Positions 1-6,972 of a stretch of DNA of 64,000 nucleotides are shown in pieces. Source of the stretch: Chloroflexota bacterium. Lineage in GTDB: Bacteria > Chloroflexota > Anaerolineae > UBA4142. How positions within the stretch are numbered: position 1 is the first letter of the stretch; each line of letters opens with the position of its first letter. Where the stretch lies: assembly GCA_016215025.1 (NCBI GenBank), contig JACRMI010000019.1:34278-98277 (forward strand). Reading direction: 5' to 3'. Under the pieces are notes generated by a model that searched no databases, was not told the origin of the DNA, and worked only from the letters and a program-made list of their open reading frames with translations. The translations under genes and the position numbers were made by a program.

Positions 1-65
1 GCTCCGCTCACGCCGAAGGCGTGACATTTTGTTAGGCGTTCTTAGGGTCTCAAATGGGAGAAACC

Positions 66-227
66 ATGTGCAGCAACAAAAGACGCGGAAACTTGAATGA
101 GTTCCTTACCAATTTGAATGAGCCGCCACCTTGGCCCCAAAAAGCTCTAGTGATCGCAAAGAACCTATGGCGACGCGTGGCATTGCGCCAAGATTGTTGT
201 GGGCATGAAGGCGCGCCCGGTTGTTGA
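66..227 (+). CDS. Small CCGH-type cysteine-rich protein, 53 aa
   Basis: A complete 53-codon reading frame opens with ATG five bases after a GGGAG Shine-Dalgarno site (56-60) and ends in TGA. The product has a proline/tryptophan segment (PPPWP, residues 20-24), a basic helix-like middle and a C-terminal CCGHEGAPGC (residues 44-53). I recall similar tiny bacterial proteins ending in a CCGxxGxPGC motif, which makes chance unlikely. The cysteine/histidine tail could bind metal, but no function is known to me. It converges on the zinc-ribbon gene and shares the hairpin terminator at 275-308. Confidence 0.62.
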   Translation: MCSNKRRGNLNEFLTNLNEPPPWPQKALVIAKNLWRRVALRQDCCGHEGAPGC

Positions 228-274
228 AAAGTAGAACTAACGCGTCTCGGCGAGATGCAGTCGTAGAAGAAAAG

Positions 275-308
275 AGAAACCAGGCTTATTTCGAGAAGCC
301 TGGTTTCT
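275..308. terminator. Bidirectional rho-independent terminator between convergent genes
   Basis: Arms 275-287 and 296-308 pair as a 13-bp stem around an 8-base loop. On the minus strand the stem is followed by a T-rich run (TCTTTTCTT), as expected for the end of the 315-794 gene. On the plus strand it closes the small gene at 66-227. Confidence 0.8.
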
Positions 309-314
309 GCATAA

Positions 315-794
315 TTATTTCGGAACTTCGACGGGGCTAGAGAGCGGCGCTGGCTCCGTGTTGGGTGCGCCGCAGTAGGGGCAAATGTTCCAGCGCAGAC
401 TCGCGATGCGATGACAATTTTCGCAGCGGCGTTTGAGGCGGGTGTGACAATTGGGGCAAAAAAGAAAATCGCTTTGCGTTTTGGTTTGGCAGGCAGGACA
501 CGCTTGTTTTTCTTCAATGTCCTGTAGCAGCGCTTCCTCCGCCAACTCGCGTTCGTAGCGTTCATCCAATGCTTCGCGTGGACGCATTAAAAAGTAGAGC
601 AAGATGCCGGGAATGAAAAAGAACACGACCAGCGCCACGCAGAGGATTTGCATCAACAAATCGCGCGAGCGCGAACGAATATCACGGAAGGTCCAGACGA
701 CGAGACCGATCCACACGGCGATCAAATATACACCCAGGAATGCGCCGACGAGTTGCAGGACAGTGACGAGTCCGCCAAGATCAAAAGAGGGCAT
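315..794 (-). CDS. Membrane-anchored double zinc-ribbon protein
   Basis: A 159-aa protein. Two hydrophobic segments (about residues 8-34 and 47-70) place the N-terminus in the membrane. A charged linker follows, then four CxxC knuckles (C99/C102, C113/C116, C124/C127, C138/C141) that form two stacked zinc ribbons in the cytoplasm. The arrangement matches small 'double zinc ribbon' proteins. Their role is unknown, although protein or nucleic-acid binding is usual for such ribbons. The start is supported by AGGAG at 803-807 and a good promoter at 824-852. The gene is a single transcription unit ended by the 275-308 hairpin. Confidence 0.75.
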   Translation of the reverse strand: MPSFDLGGLVTVLQLVGAFLGVYLIAVWIGLVVWTFRDIRSRSRDLLMQILCVALVVFFFIPGILLYFLMRPREALDERYERELAEEALLQDIEEKQACPACQTKTQSDFLFCPNCHTRLKRRCENCHRIASLRWNICPYCGAPNTEPAPLSSPVEVPK

Positions 795-823
795 TGCGTA
801 ATCTCCTAGACAAAATCGCGGCT

Positions 824-852
824 ATTATAGCATCATCTCTGTATATCAACAA
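824..852 (-). promoter_or_regulatory. Sigma-70 promoter for the zinc-ribbon gene
   Basis: Read on the minus strand: TTGTTG (852-847), 17-bp spacer, TATAAT (829-824). It lies about 30 bases before the start codon and back-to-back with the plus-strand promoter at 860-888. Confidence 0.75.
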
Positions 853-859
853 AAACAGG

Positions 860-888
860 TTGTCGCCTTTTATCGGATGTGGTATAAT
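860..888 (+). promoter_or_regulatory. Sigma-70 promoter for the bifunctional nuclease gene
   Basis: TTGTCG (860-865), 17-bp spacer, TATAAT (883-888), about 60 bases ahead of the 951 start. It is divergent from the promoter at 824-852, and the two -35 boxes lie only 7 bp apart. Confidence 0.8.
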
Positions 889-950
889 GATGACAGTGAA
901 CTGCGACATGGGGCTAGCAAGCCGTTGCGTTCATTGAACGGGAGGAAAGA

Positions 951-1481
951 ATGAACCCCAATCTAATTCCAGTTTCGATTGATAGCATTCGGGTGAGTCT
1001 TGTCACGCCGCATCGCATTGTCGTACTTAAAGATGATACCGAACGATTTTTGCCTATTTGGATTGGACCTTTTGAAGCTGATGCAATTCGGATTGCGCTC
1101 GAAGGTAACCAAGTCGCGCGTCCGCTTACGCATGACCTGTTCAAAAATTTGTTAACTGAAATTGGCGGTACGCCTACCCATATTATCGTGACGGACCTGC
1201 GCGACGAAACTTTTTTTGCGCAGATTGTGATGCAGTTGAACGGCAAAGAGATTGATCTGGATTCACGCCCCAGTGATGCAATTGCGCTTGCCATCCGTTT
1301 CCAAGTCCCCATTTACGTCGATGCGTCCGTGATGAAGCAAGCGTCGATTCGCAAGAGCCAGGATACGGAGGCGGAAACGGAAGCACCGGTGGAAGAGGAA
1401 AAACTCGATGCGTTCCGGGATTTGTTTGAGGACCTTGACCTCGACGGTCTAGGCAAGGGTGATTCACCCAAAGAAGATTGA
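951..1481 (+). CDS. Bifunctional nuclease (DUF151/BFN) family protein
   Basis: A 176-aa protein whose first ~130 residues match the BFN/DUF151 fold: an N-terminal strand with LPIWIGPFEADAI, the LTHDL helix, and the conserved RPSDAIALAIR segment near residues 106-116. The family is named for a plant protein with RNase and DNase activity. In bacteria its role is uncharacterised. The C-terminal ~45 residues are acidic (EAETEAPVEEE onward) and probably disordered. ATG follows GGAGG at 941-945. It is monocistronic, with its own promoter and the terminator at 1490-1520. Confidence 0.85.
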   Translation: MNPNLIPVSIDSIRVSLVTPHRIVVLKDDTERFLPIWIGPFEADAIRIALEGNQVARPLTHDLFKNLLTEIGGTPTHIIVTDLRDETFFAQIVMQLNGKEIDLDSRPSDAIALAIRFQVPIYVDASVMKQASIRKSQDTEAETEAPVEEEKLDAFRDLFEDLDLDGLGKGDSPKED

Positions 1482-1489
1482 ACGCTAAG

Positions 1490-1520
1490 ATTCCCGGCAC
1501 AACTTGTCGGGAATTGTTTT
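1490..1520 (+). terminator. Rho-independent terminator after the DUF151 gene
   Basis: Arms 1490-1496 and 1508-1514 (ATTCCCG/CGGGAAT) are followed by TGTTTT, nine bases after the stop codon. Confidence 0.75.
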
Positions 1521-1528
1521 CATTACGC

Positions 1529-1624
1529 AGACCCTAAAGGTTTATTCTGCTTATCCGGCGCACGCTCGGCGTAGCCGACTTGTCCAAATCGAATCATTGT
1601 TGGCAAAGAAAACCTTTAGGGTCT
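1529..1624. repeat. Perfect 15-bp inverted repeat with 66-bp core upstream of dnaB
   Basis: AGACCCTAAAGGTTT (1529-1543) recurs as its exact reverse complement at 1610-1624, just 20 bases before the dnaB start. The core holds further partial palindromes (GGCGCACGCTCGGCG region). It may be a MITE-like or REP-like element or an RNA stem in the dnaB leader. A 10-base match (TTAGGGTCTC) also occurs at 41-50. Confidence 0.6.
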
Positions 1625-1643
1625 CGGTTGTGAGACTTGATCC

Positions 1644-4301
1644 ATGATGGATATTGAAACCTCCACTCTGCCCAACAGAATCGCGCCAAATAATATCGAA
1701 GCCGAACAGTCGGTCCTCGGCGCGTTGTTGATCGACCCCGACGCCATTATTAAAGCGGTACCCATAGTCCACGCCGAAGATTTCTATCTCGAAAAACACA
1801 AGTGGATTTATGAGGCGATTTTTGCGTTGCACGAGCGTCGCGAACCCATCGATTTTGTTACCGTCGTCTCGGAGCTAGAAGCCCACAATAAATTGAACGA
1901 TGTCGGCGGTTCAGCCTATATCACCTCGCTCGTCAATACCGTTCCCTCTGCGATTAACGTTGAATCGTACGCGCATCTCGTCGAGCGATTATCGACCCAG
2001 CGACGCTTGATCTCCGCCGCGGGCGACATCGCCGGCATTGCGTACGATTCGGCGGAAGACATTGAGAACACGATCGATCGCGCCGAAGAAATTATTTTTG
2101 CCGTCGCGCAGCGCCGCATGACGCGCGATATGATCCCGATCCGCGTCGCGGTCGATCAGTTTATTGATCGCCTTGATTACATTCAAAAGCATCAGGGCGA
2201 AATCCTCGGCGTATCGACGGGCTTTAACGACCTCGACAAATTGCTCGGCGGGTTCCAGCCATCCGATTTGATTATTTGCGCGGGACGTCCTGGCTCCGGC
2301 AAGACTTCGTTCGCGCTATCGATTGTACAATTTGCTTCGATGATCAAGCGGAAACGCGTCGCCCTATTCAGTTTAGAAATGTCGGCGGAACAACTCGTGC
2401 AGCGCATGGTCGCCAGCATGGGCAATTTGGATTCGCAGGCATTGCGGCTTGGCAAGCTCAACGACGAAGATTATCCACGGCTCGTCAAAGCGACCGGCGA
2501 ATTAGCCGAGACCACGATTTTTATCGACGACAGCGCGGCGATCACGCCGATTGAAATTCGCGCCAAGTGTCGGCGCTTGCAAAGCGAACATGGTCTCGAC
2601 ATGATCATCATCGACTATTTGCAATTGATGACGATTCGCGGGCGCATCGAGAATCGCGTGCAGGAGATTTCGCAGATTTCGCGCCAACTGAAGGAACTCG
2701 CGCGCGAACTGCACGTGCCGGTCGTTGCTTTGTCGCAGTTGTCGCGTGCGGTCGAAGCGCGTGACGATCATCGCCCGCAATTGGCGGACCTTCGTGAAAG
2801 TGGTTGTCTCACCGGCGATACACTCATTACGCGCGCTGACACCGGCGAACGAATTCCCATACGCGATTTGGTTGCGCATGGCGAGCCGATTCCCATTATC
2901 GCGATGGATGAAAATCTGCGTTTGCGCCAAGCCACGATGACACGCGCATTTCCAAGCGGACGCAAGTGTGTGTACGAAATGCGTACGCGGACAGGTCGAG
3001 CTATTCGCACTTCGGCGAATCACCCGTTTTATCGAGTCAATGGTTGGATGCCGCTTGAAGATTTGCGAGTGGGTGATCGCTTGGCTTTGCCTCGCGCATT
3101 GCCAGAGCCGACTCAGCCATCGATGCTTTCCGAAGATCGATTGATTTTGTTGGCGCATTTAATTGGCGATGGGTGTTATGTTGCGCGTCAACCGTTGTAT
3201 TACACCAATTCGGATAAACTCTGTTTAGAAGCGGTTGCCTCTGCCGCATCGCGCGAGTTCGACGTAACGCCGCGGTGGGTCAAGCAAGAAAACTGGTATC
3301 ACATTTACCTGTCTGCCAACAAGCATTTGACGCATGGATGCCACAATCCGATTGCCGAGTGGTTGCAAGAAATGGGAATTTATGGACAGCGTTCACCAGA
3401 GAAAATTATCCCTGCGCCGATTTTCAAGTTGAACAATGCTCAAGTGGCGTTCTTCTTGCGCCATCTCTGGGCAACGGATGGTAACATTAGCCGCGCATCG
3501 AGTGGACGGGGTACGGTAATTTTTTATGCTTCAACGAGTCGTATGCTTTTGGAACAAATTCAACATCTCTTACTGCGATTGGACATCCAGTGTACGGTTC
3601 GAGTTAATCGCAAGCCTGGCTATCGCCCGACGTACCATTTGCACGTGCAAGGTCGCGACGATCAATGCAAATTCCTGACCACGATTGGGGCATTTGGTGC
3701 GAAGGAACCATTTGCGCGTCAAACGTTATCGACGCTGGCTGAGATTCCTGCCAATCCAAACTATGATGTCGTTCCGAAAGAAATCTGGAATGAGATTGAA
3801 TCGGTGCGCAACGCGCGCGGATGGAGCCTGCGTGAAATGCATCATAACCTAGGTTGGGCGCATGATGGAACGAATCGTCGCAAGCATGGAGTCAGCCGCA
3901 CGCGATTGAATCACATCGTCGATGTTTTGCCAGACCCGCGCCTGGAATTATTGGCGAAATCGGATATTTATTGGGACGAAATTGTGTCTATTGAAGATCA
4001 AGGCGAAGAAGATGTTTTCGATGCAACCGTTCCGGGTTTCCACAATTTTGTCGCAAATGATTTCATCGTTCACAACAGCATTGAGCAAGATGCCGATGTC
4101 GTGATTTTCATCTTCCGCGAAAAGACGTACTATCCAACGCTGGAAAAGTGGCAGCAAAAACATCCGAACAAGCCGTATCCGGAAAACATCGCCGAGATCA
4201 TTGTTGCTAAGCATCGCCATGGACCAATCAAAGATATTCAACTGTTCTTCGCCGAAGACCAAGCGACGTTTCGAAATTTGGTCACCGACCCGCGAGCGTG
4301 A
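1644..4301 (+). CDS. dnaB: Replicative DNA helicase DnaB with an in-frame intein
   Basis: The 885-aa product is DnaB interrupted by a self-splicing intein. The extein parts (residues 1-387 and 812-885, 461 aa together) make a normal-length helicase: DnaB N-terminal domain, RecA-like ATPase with Walker A GRPGSGKT (214-221) and Walker B ending at D324 in IIIDYLQ. The intein starts at Cys388 after RESG and ends with the VHN tripeptide before Ser812. This is the same insertion point (RESG|SIEQDAD) known from the Rhodothermus DnaB intein. DnaB unwinds the fork as a hexamer. The start at 1644 or 1647 (ATGATG) has only a weak ribosome site. A dnaD-like and a dnaC-like gene follow. Confidence 0.95.
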   Translation: MMDIETSTLPNRIAPNNIEAEQSVLGALLIDPDAIIKAVPIVHAEDFYLEKHKWIYEAIFALHERREPIDFVTVVSELEAHNKLNDVGGSAYITSLVNTVPSAINVESYAHLVERLSTQRRLISAAGDIAGIAYDSAEDIENTIDRAEEIIFAVAQRRMTRDMIPIRVAVDQFIDRLDYIQKHQGEILGVSTGFNDLDKLLGGFQPSDLIICAGRPGSGKTSFALSIVQFASMIKRKRVALFSLEMSAEQLVQRMVASMGNLDSQALRLGKLNDEDYPRLVKATGELAETTIFIDDSAAITPIEIRAKCRRLQSEHGLDMIIIDYLQLMTIRGRIENRVQEISQISRQLKELARELHVPVVALSQLSRAVEARDDHRPQLADLRESGCLTGDTLITRADTGERIPIRDLVAHGEPIPIIAMDENLRLRQATMTRAFPSGRKCVYEMRTRTGRAIRTSANHPFYRVNGWMPLEDLRVGDRLALPRALPEPTQPSMLSEDRLILLAHLIGDGCYVARQPLYYTNSDKLCLEAVASAASREFDVTPRWVKQENWYHIYLSANKHLTHGCHNPIAEWLQEMGIYGQRSPEKIIPAPIFKLNNAQVAFFLRHLWATDGNISRASSGRGTVIFYASTSRMLLEQIQHLLLRLDIQCTVRVNRKPGYRPTYHLHVQGRDDQCKFLTTIGAFGAKEPFARQTLSTLAEIPANPNYDVVPKEIWNEIESVRNARGWSLREMHHNLGWAHDGTNRRKHGVSRTRLNHIVDVLPDPRLELLAKSDIYWDEIVSIEDQGEEDVFDATVPGFHNFVANDFIVHNSIEQDADVVIFIFREKTYYPTLEKWQQKHPNKPYPENIAEIIVAKHRHGPIKDIQLFFAEDQATFRNLVTDPRA
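2805..4076 (+). mobile_element. DnaB intein with LAGLIDADG homing endonuclease
   Basis: This in-frame segment encodes 424 residues (388-811 of the precursor). The N-terminal splice block begins CLTGDTLI, followed by a TSANHPF-type block B about 70 residues later. The C-terminal block ends FHNFVANDFIVHN before Ser+1. Between them sit two LAGLIDADG-like motifs, LAHLIGDG and LRHLWATDG, both keeping the acidic residue, so the endonuclease may be active. Splicing would restore DnaB. Codon use does not obviously differ from the extein. Confidence 0.93.
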
Positions 4302-4337
4302 AGGATGAATCGCCATCTGCGATGGCGCATCATCCTT
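4301..4337 (+). terminator. Intercistronic stem-loop after dnaB
   Basis: AAGGATGA (4301-4308) pairs with TCATCCTT (4330-4337), and inside it CGCCATC (4311-4317) pairs with GATGGCG (4321-4327). No T-run follows, so it may be an mRNA-stability or partial-termination hairpin rather than a full terminator. It overlaps the TTG at 4336, which argues against that codon as the next gene's start. Confidence 0.55.
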
Positions 4338-4377
4338 GTATTTGAATCAAAATTCTCTTTTGAAAATATTGAACGAC

Positions 4378-5031
4378 ATGAAACTCTTTTCCGGTTTTCC
4401 TGACGGCAAGTTAAAAGTTACCCCATTGCCCAATTTGTTTTTCAGCGAGGTGCTTGCTGAAATTGATGATTTGGCGGAGCTTAAAGTGACATTGCATGTC
4501 TATTGGCTCTTGGCAAACAGCAAGTCGCGTTACGTGCGTGAGAGCGATTTGCGTGCCGATAAAGTGTTGCTTCGATCTCTAAAAACGGTTGGCACGAAAA
4601 ATGATGCGCTCGCGCATGGATTAGATTTGGCAGTGAAGCGCGGAACACTATTAAGCTCGAAAACCGAAACGGATGCGGTCTATTTTGCGAATACGGAACA
4701 GGGGCGGACGGCGCTTGACAAAATGCGAACAAATGGTCTATCATTGGACTTGCCACGCGAACCCGCGCAAATGGTCGAGCGCCCAAACATTTTTGTGCTT
4801 TACGAACAAAACATTGGACTGCTTACGCCGATGGTGGCCGAAGAACTCAGGGAAGCGGAGAAGCTGTATTCGAGTGACTGGATTGCGGATGCGATCAAGT
4901 TAGCAGTGGAGAATAACAAGCGAAGCTGGAGTTACGCGCGCAAGGTTTTGCAGCGGTGGAAAGAGGAAGGGCGCGCGGACAAGAAAAAGAAAACCTGGTA
5001 CGATGAATATGGAAAATTTGTTAAACGCTAA
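4378..5031 (+). CDS. DnaD-domain replication initiation protein
   Basis: About 217 aa from the ATG at 4378. The same frame is open from a TTG at 4336, but that codon lies inside the upstream hairpin and MKLFSGFPDG is a more natural N-terminus. The N-terminal part looks like a winged-helix domain. The C-terminal ~70 residues (from NIFVLYEQNIG through the YARKVLQRW-type helix) match the DnaD/DnaB-II domain of Gram-positive primosome proteins, which remodel origin DNA and help load the helicase. It sits between dnaB and the loader ATPase and overlaps the latter by 29 bases, which suggests a co-translated helicase-loading module. Confidence 0.8.
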   Translation: MKLFSGFPDGKLKVTPLPNLFFSEVLAEIDDLAELKVTLHVYWLLANSKSRYVRESDLRADKVLLRSLKTVGTKNDALAHGLDLAVKRGTLLSSKTETDAVYFANTEQGRTALDKMRTNGLSLDLPREPAQMVERPNIFVLYEQNIGLLTPMVAEELREAEKLYSSDWIADAIKLAVENNKRSWSYARKVLQRWKEEGRADKKKKTWYDEYGKFVKR

Positions 5032-6373
5032 GCCGGTGACAACGAGTCAACCGTGTCCGATTTGTGGCGGCGTCGGATTTTTGCATCGCGATGTGCCGAT
5101 CGATCATCCCGATTTCGGTCGCGCGATTCCGTGCGATTGCAAACTGCGCGAGACGCAGCAGGCGAGTGTCGATAATTTACGGACGGGCAGTGGACTGGTT
5201 CATCTGTCGCAAATGACGTTTGCCAGCTTTCGACCCGAAGGCATTGGCTTGAATCCCGACAAGCGCAAAAATTTGCGCGACGCATTTGATACCGCTCAAC
5301 ATTTTGCGCGGACGCCGCAGGGTTGGTTGTTGCTCAAAGGTGGTTACGGTTGCGGCAAGACGCATCTTGCTGCGGCGATTGCAAATGATCGCTTGGCGCG
5401 TGGTCAGTCGGTTTTGTTTGTGGTTGCCGCCGATTTCCTCGATCATTTGCGCGCCACCTTTGCGCCGACCAGCCGCGTCACGTACGACGACCGCTTTGAA
5501 TCGATTCGCTCGACGCCGTTCTTGATTATGGATGATCTCGGCGCGCAGACAACGACGGCGTGGGCGCAGGAAAAACTTTTCCAATTGTTCAACTTTCGTT
5601 ACAACGCGCAACTTCCCACTGTCATCACGACGAATAGCGAATTGGAAGAAATCGATCCGCGCTTGCGCTCGCGTTTTGCCGACACGACGTTCTGCAAGAT
5701 CGTCACGATTCTTGCGCCCGATTTTCGGCAAGGCGGAACCGATTCGATGGGCGCAAATGGATCGAATCTGGCGTTGTATGGCGATATGACGTTCGAATCG
5801 TTCGATCTCCGTGCGAGCGAATTGATCGGCGATGAGCGCGGGAATATGCAGCGCGTGTTCAATACCGCGAAGGGCTATGCCGAACGCCCGCAAGGTTTTA
5901 TCGTTTTCACTGGCGATTACGGTTGCGGTAAAACACACCTGGCGGCGGCCATCGCGAATGCGATCATGCATCGCGGCAACTCAGTGGTTTTTCGCGTGGT
6001 GCCGGATTTGCTCGATCATTTGCGTGCGACATTTGCGCCGAACAGCACCACGTCGTACGATCAGCTTTTTGAAGACACGCGCACTGCACCGGTACTCGTA
6101 CTTGATGACCTAGGTACCGAGAGCGCAACGCCTTGGGCGCGCGAAAAGCTTTTCCAGATCATCGACTATCGTTACGTCGCGCATCTGCCGACGATCATCA
6201 CGATCAATCGCGAAGCACAAATCGATCCGCGCTTGCAAACGCGCATCTTTGATTTGGCGCGCAGCTCGGTCAACGAAATCCTCGCGCCGAGTTATCGCAC
6301 GACGCATAAGCGCGCACAAGCCAAACCGGAAACGGCGATGCGCAAGCCGCGAAATTATCGAGAGCGAGAGTAG
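5003..6373 (+). CDS. Tandem DnaC/IstB-like AAA+ ATPase, helicase-loader type, with zinc ribbon
   Basis: A 456-aa protein with a zinc-binding head (C18, C21, C44, C46) and then two homologous ATPase modules in one chain. Module 1 has Walker A GGYGCGKT (113-120), Walker B LIMDDLG (174-180) and sensor TTNS (209-212). Module 2 has GDYGCGKT (304-311), LVLDDLG (365-371) and TINR (400-403). Both carry the FLDHLRATFAP-type helix, which points to internal duplication. Single-module relatives (DnaC, DnaI) load DnaB at origins. Position directly after dnaB and the DnaD-like gene supports that role here. The start overlaps the previous gene by 29 bases. An IstB transposition helper is less likely, since no transposase is present. 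Confidence 0.85.
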   Translation: MNMENLLNAKPVTTSQPCPICGGVGFLHRDVPIDHPDFGRAIPCDCKLRETQQASVDNLRTGSGLVHLSQMTFASFRPEGIGLNPDKRKNLRDAFDTAQHFARTPQGWLLLKGGYGCGKTHLAAAIANDRLARGQSVLFVVAADFLDHLRATFAPTSRVTYDDRFESIRSTPFLIMDDLGAQTTTAWAQEKLFQLFNFRYNAQLPTVITTNSELEEIDPRLRSRFADTTFCKIVTILAPDFRQGGTDSMGANGSNLALYGDMTFESFDLRASELIGDERGNMQRVFNTAKGYAERPQGFIVFTGDYGCGKTHLAAAIANAIMHRGNSVVFRVVPDLLDHLRATFAPNSTTSYDQLFEDTRTAPVLVLDDLGTESATPWAREKLFQIIDYRYVAHLPTIITINREAQIDPRLQTRIFDLARSSVNEILAPSYRTTHKRAQAKPETAMRKPRNYRERE

Positions 6374-6424
6374 GAATTGGACGCTGACTAACGCGGACAA
6401 ACGCGGATAAAAACAAAAGCCAAA

Positions 6425-6450
6425 GCCGTTCGCAATTTTCTGCGAACGGC
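6425..6450. terminator. Bidirectional terminator
   Basis: GCCGTTCGCA (6425-6434) pairs with TGCGAACGGC (6441-6450). On the minus strand it is followed by TTTGGCTTTTGTTTTT and on the plus strand by GTTTGTTG. It separates the convergent loader gene and the 6470-6901 gene. Confidence 0.8.
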
Positions 6451-6469
6451 GTTTGTTGTGCCAGATGAA

Positions 6470-6901
6470 TTACGGCGCAATCGTAACCGATACACTCACC
6501 GTCTGCTTGTTCTCGGTCGGCAGGTTGAATGGCTGGCTGGTCGCCACAATTTGTTTTGTCGCTGCATCGTACACGACCCAGCGAAACGGTGTCGTGGTAA
6601 ATGACGTTTGATCGACCCACCACGTTTTTTTTCCGACGCCATCGCTTACTGAATCGAACGCGCCGCGCCAGGAATCCACGTCAATCCAATTCCCCGCACT
6701 GTCTTGCCATTGCACGACGCTCCACTGTGCCTTGGCATTCTGCACACGCAGCTCGATCCAGCCGCCGATGGTTCGTGCTGGCGGAACGGCGGTCGCTTCA
6801 GGTGCGATGGTTGGTCGCGGTGGTAAGGCAAGCGCCGGTGTCGTCAACATCGACAAGGCGAAAACGACAACCAGAGCAATGATAATTTTTTGTTTGAACA
6901 T
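6470..6901 (-). CDS. Secreted protein of unknown function, 143 aa
   Basis: An N-terminal signal peptide (basic start, hydrophobic stretch to about residue 25, ALA-type cleavage site) and a short proline-rich linker lead to a ~95-residue domain rich in W and aromatic residues (IGGWIELRVQN, WSVVQWQDSAGNWIDV). The domain looks like a small all-beta extracellular module. I do not recognise a named family. AGGAG lies before the ATG at 6901. It is downstream of, and on the same strand as, the large nuclease gene, with a hairpin between them. Confidence 0.65.
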   Translation of the reverse strand: MFKQKIIIALVVVFALSMLTTPALALPPRPTIAPEATAVPPARTIGGWIELRVQNAKAQWSVVQWQDSAGNWIDVDSWRGAFDSVSDGVGKKTWWVDQTSFTTTPFRWVVYDAATKQIVATSQPFNLPTENKQTVSVSVTIAP

Positions 6902-6919
6902 GCTGTCAGCTCCTTGAGC

Positions 6920-6960
6920 AGACCTGACACGCTTGGCGTTTTGCGAAGCATGTCAGGTCT
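6920..6960 (-). terminator. Intercistronic hairpin after the nuclease gene
   Basis: AGACCTGACA (6920-6929) pairs with TGTCAGGTCT (6951-6960), with GCTT/AAGC pairing further in. There is no T-run on the minus strand, so it may stabilise or attenuate rather than terminate fully. Confidence 0.55.
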
Positions 6961-6972
6961 TGGCTCTCCCTT

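Noticed and set aside
50..565. 171-aa minus-strand open frame overlapping the first genes
   Set aside because: It overlaps the terminator and two better-supported genes (66-227 and 315-794) and has no motif.
5003..6373. IstB transposition helper
   Set aside because: No IstA-type transposase, terminal repeats or target duplications are present, and the gene is embedded in a dnaB-dnaD operon.
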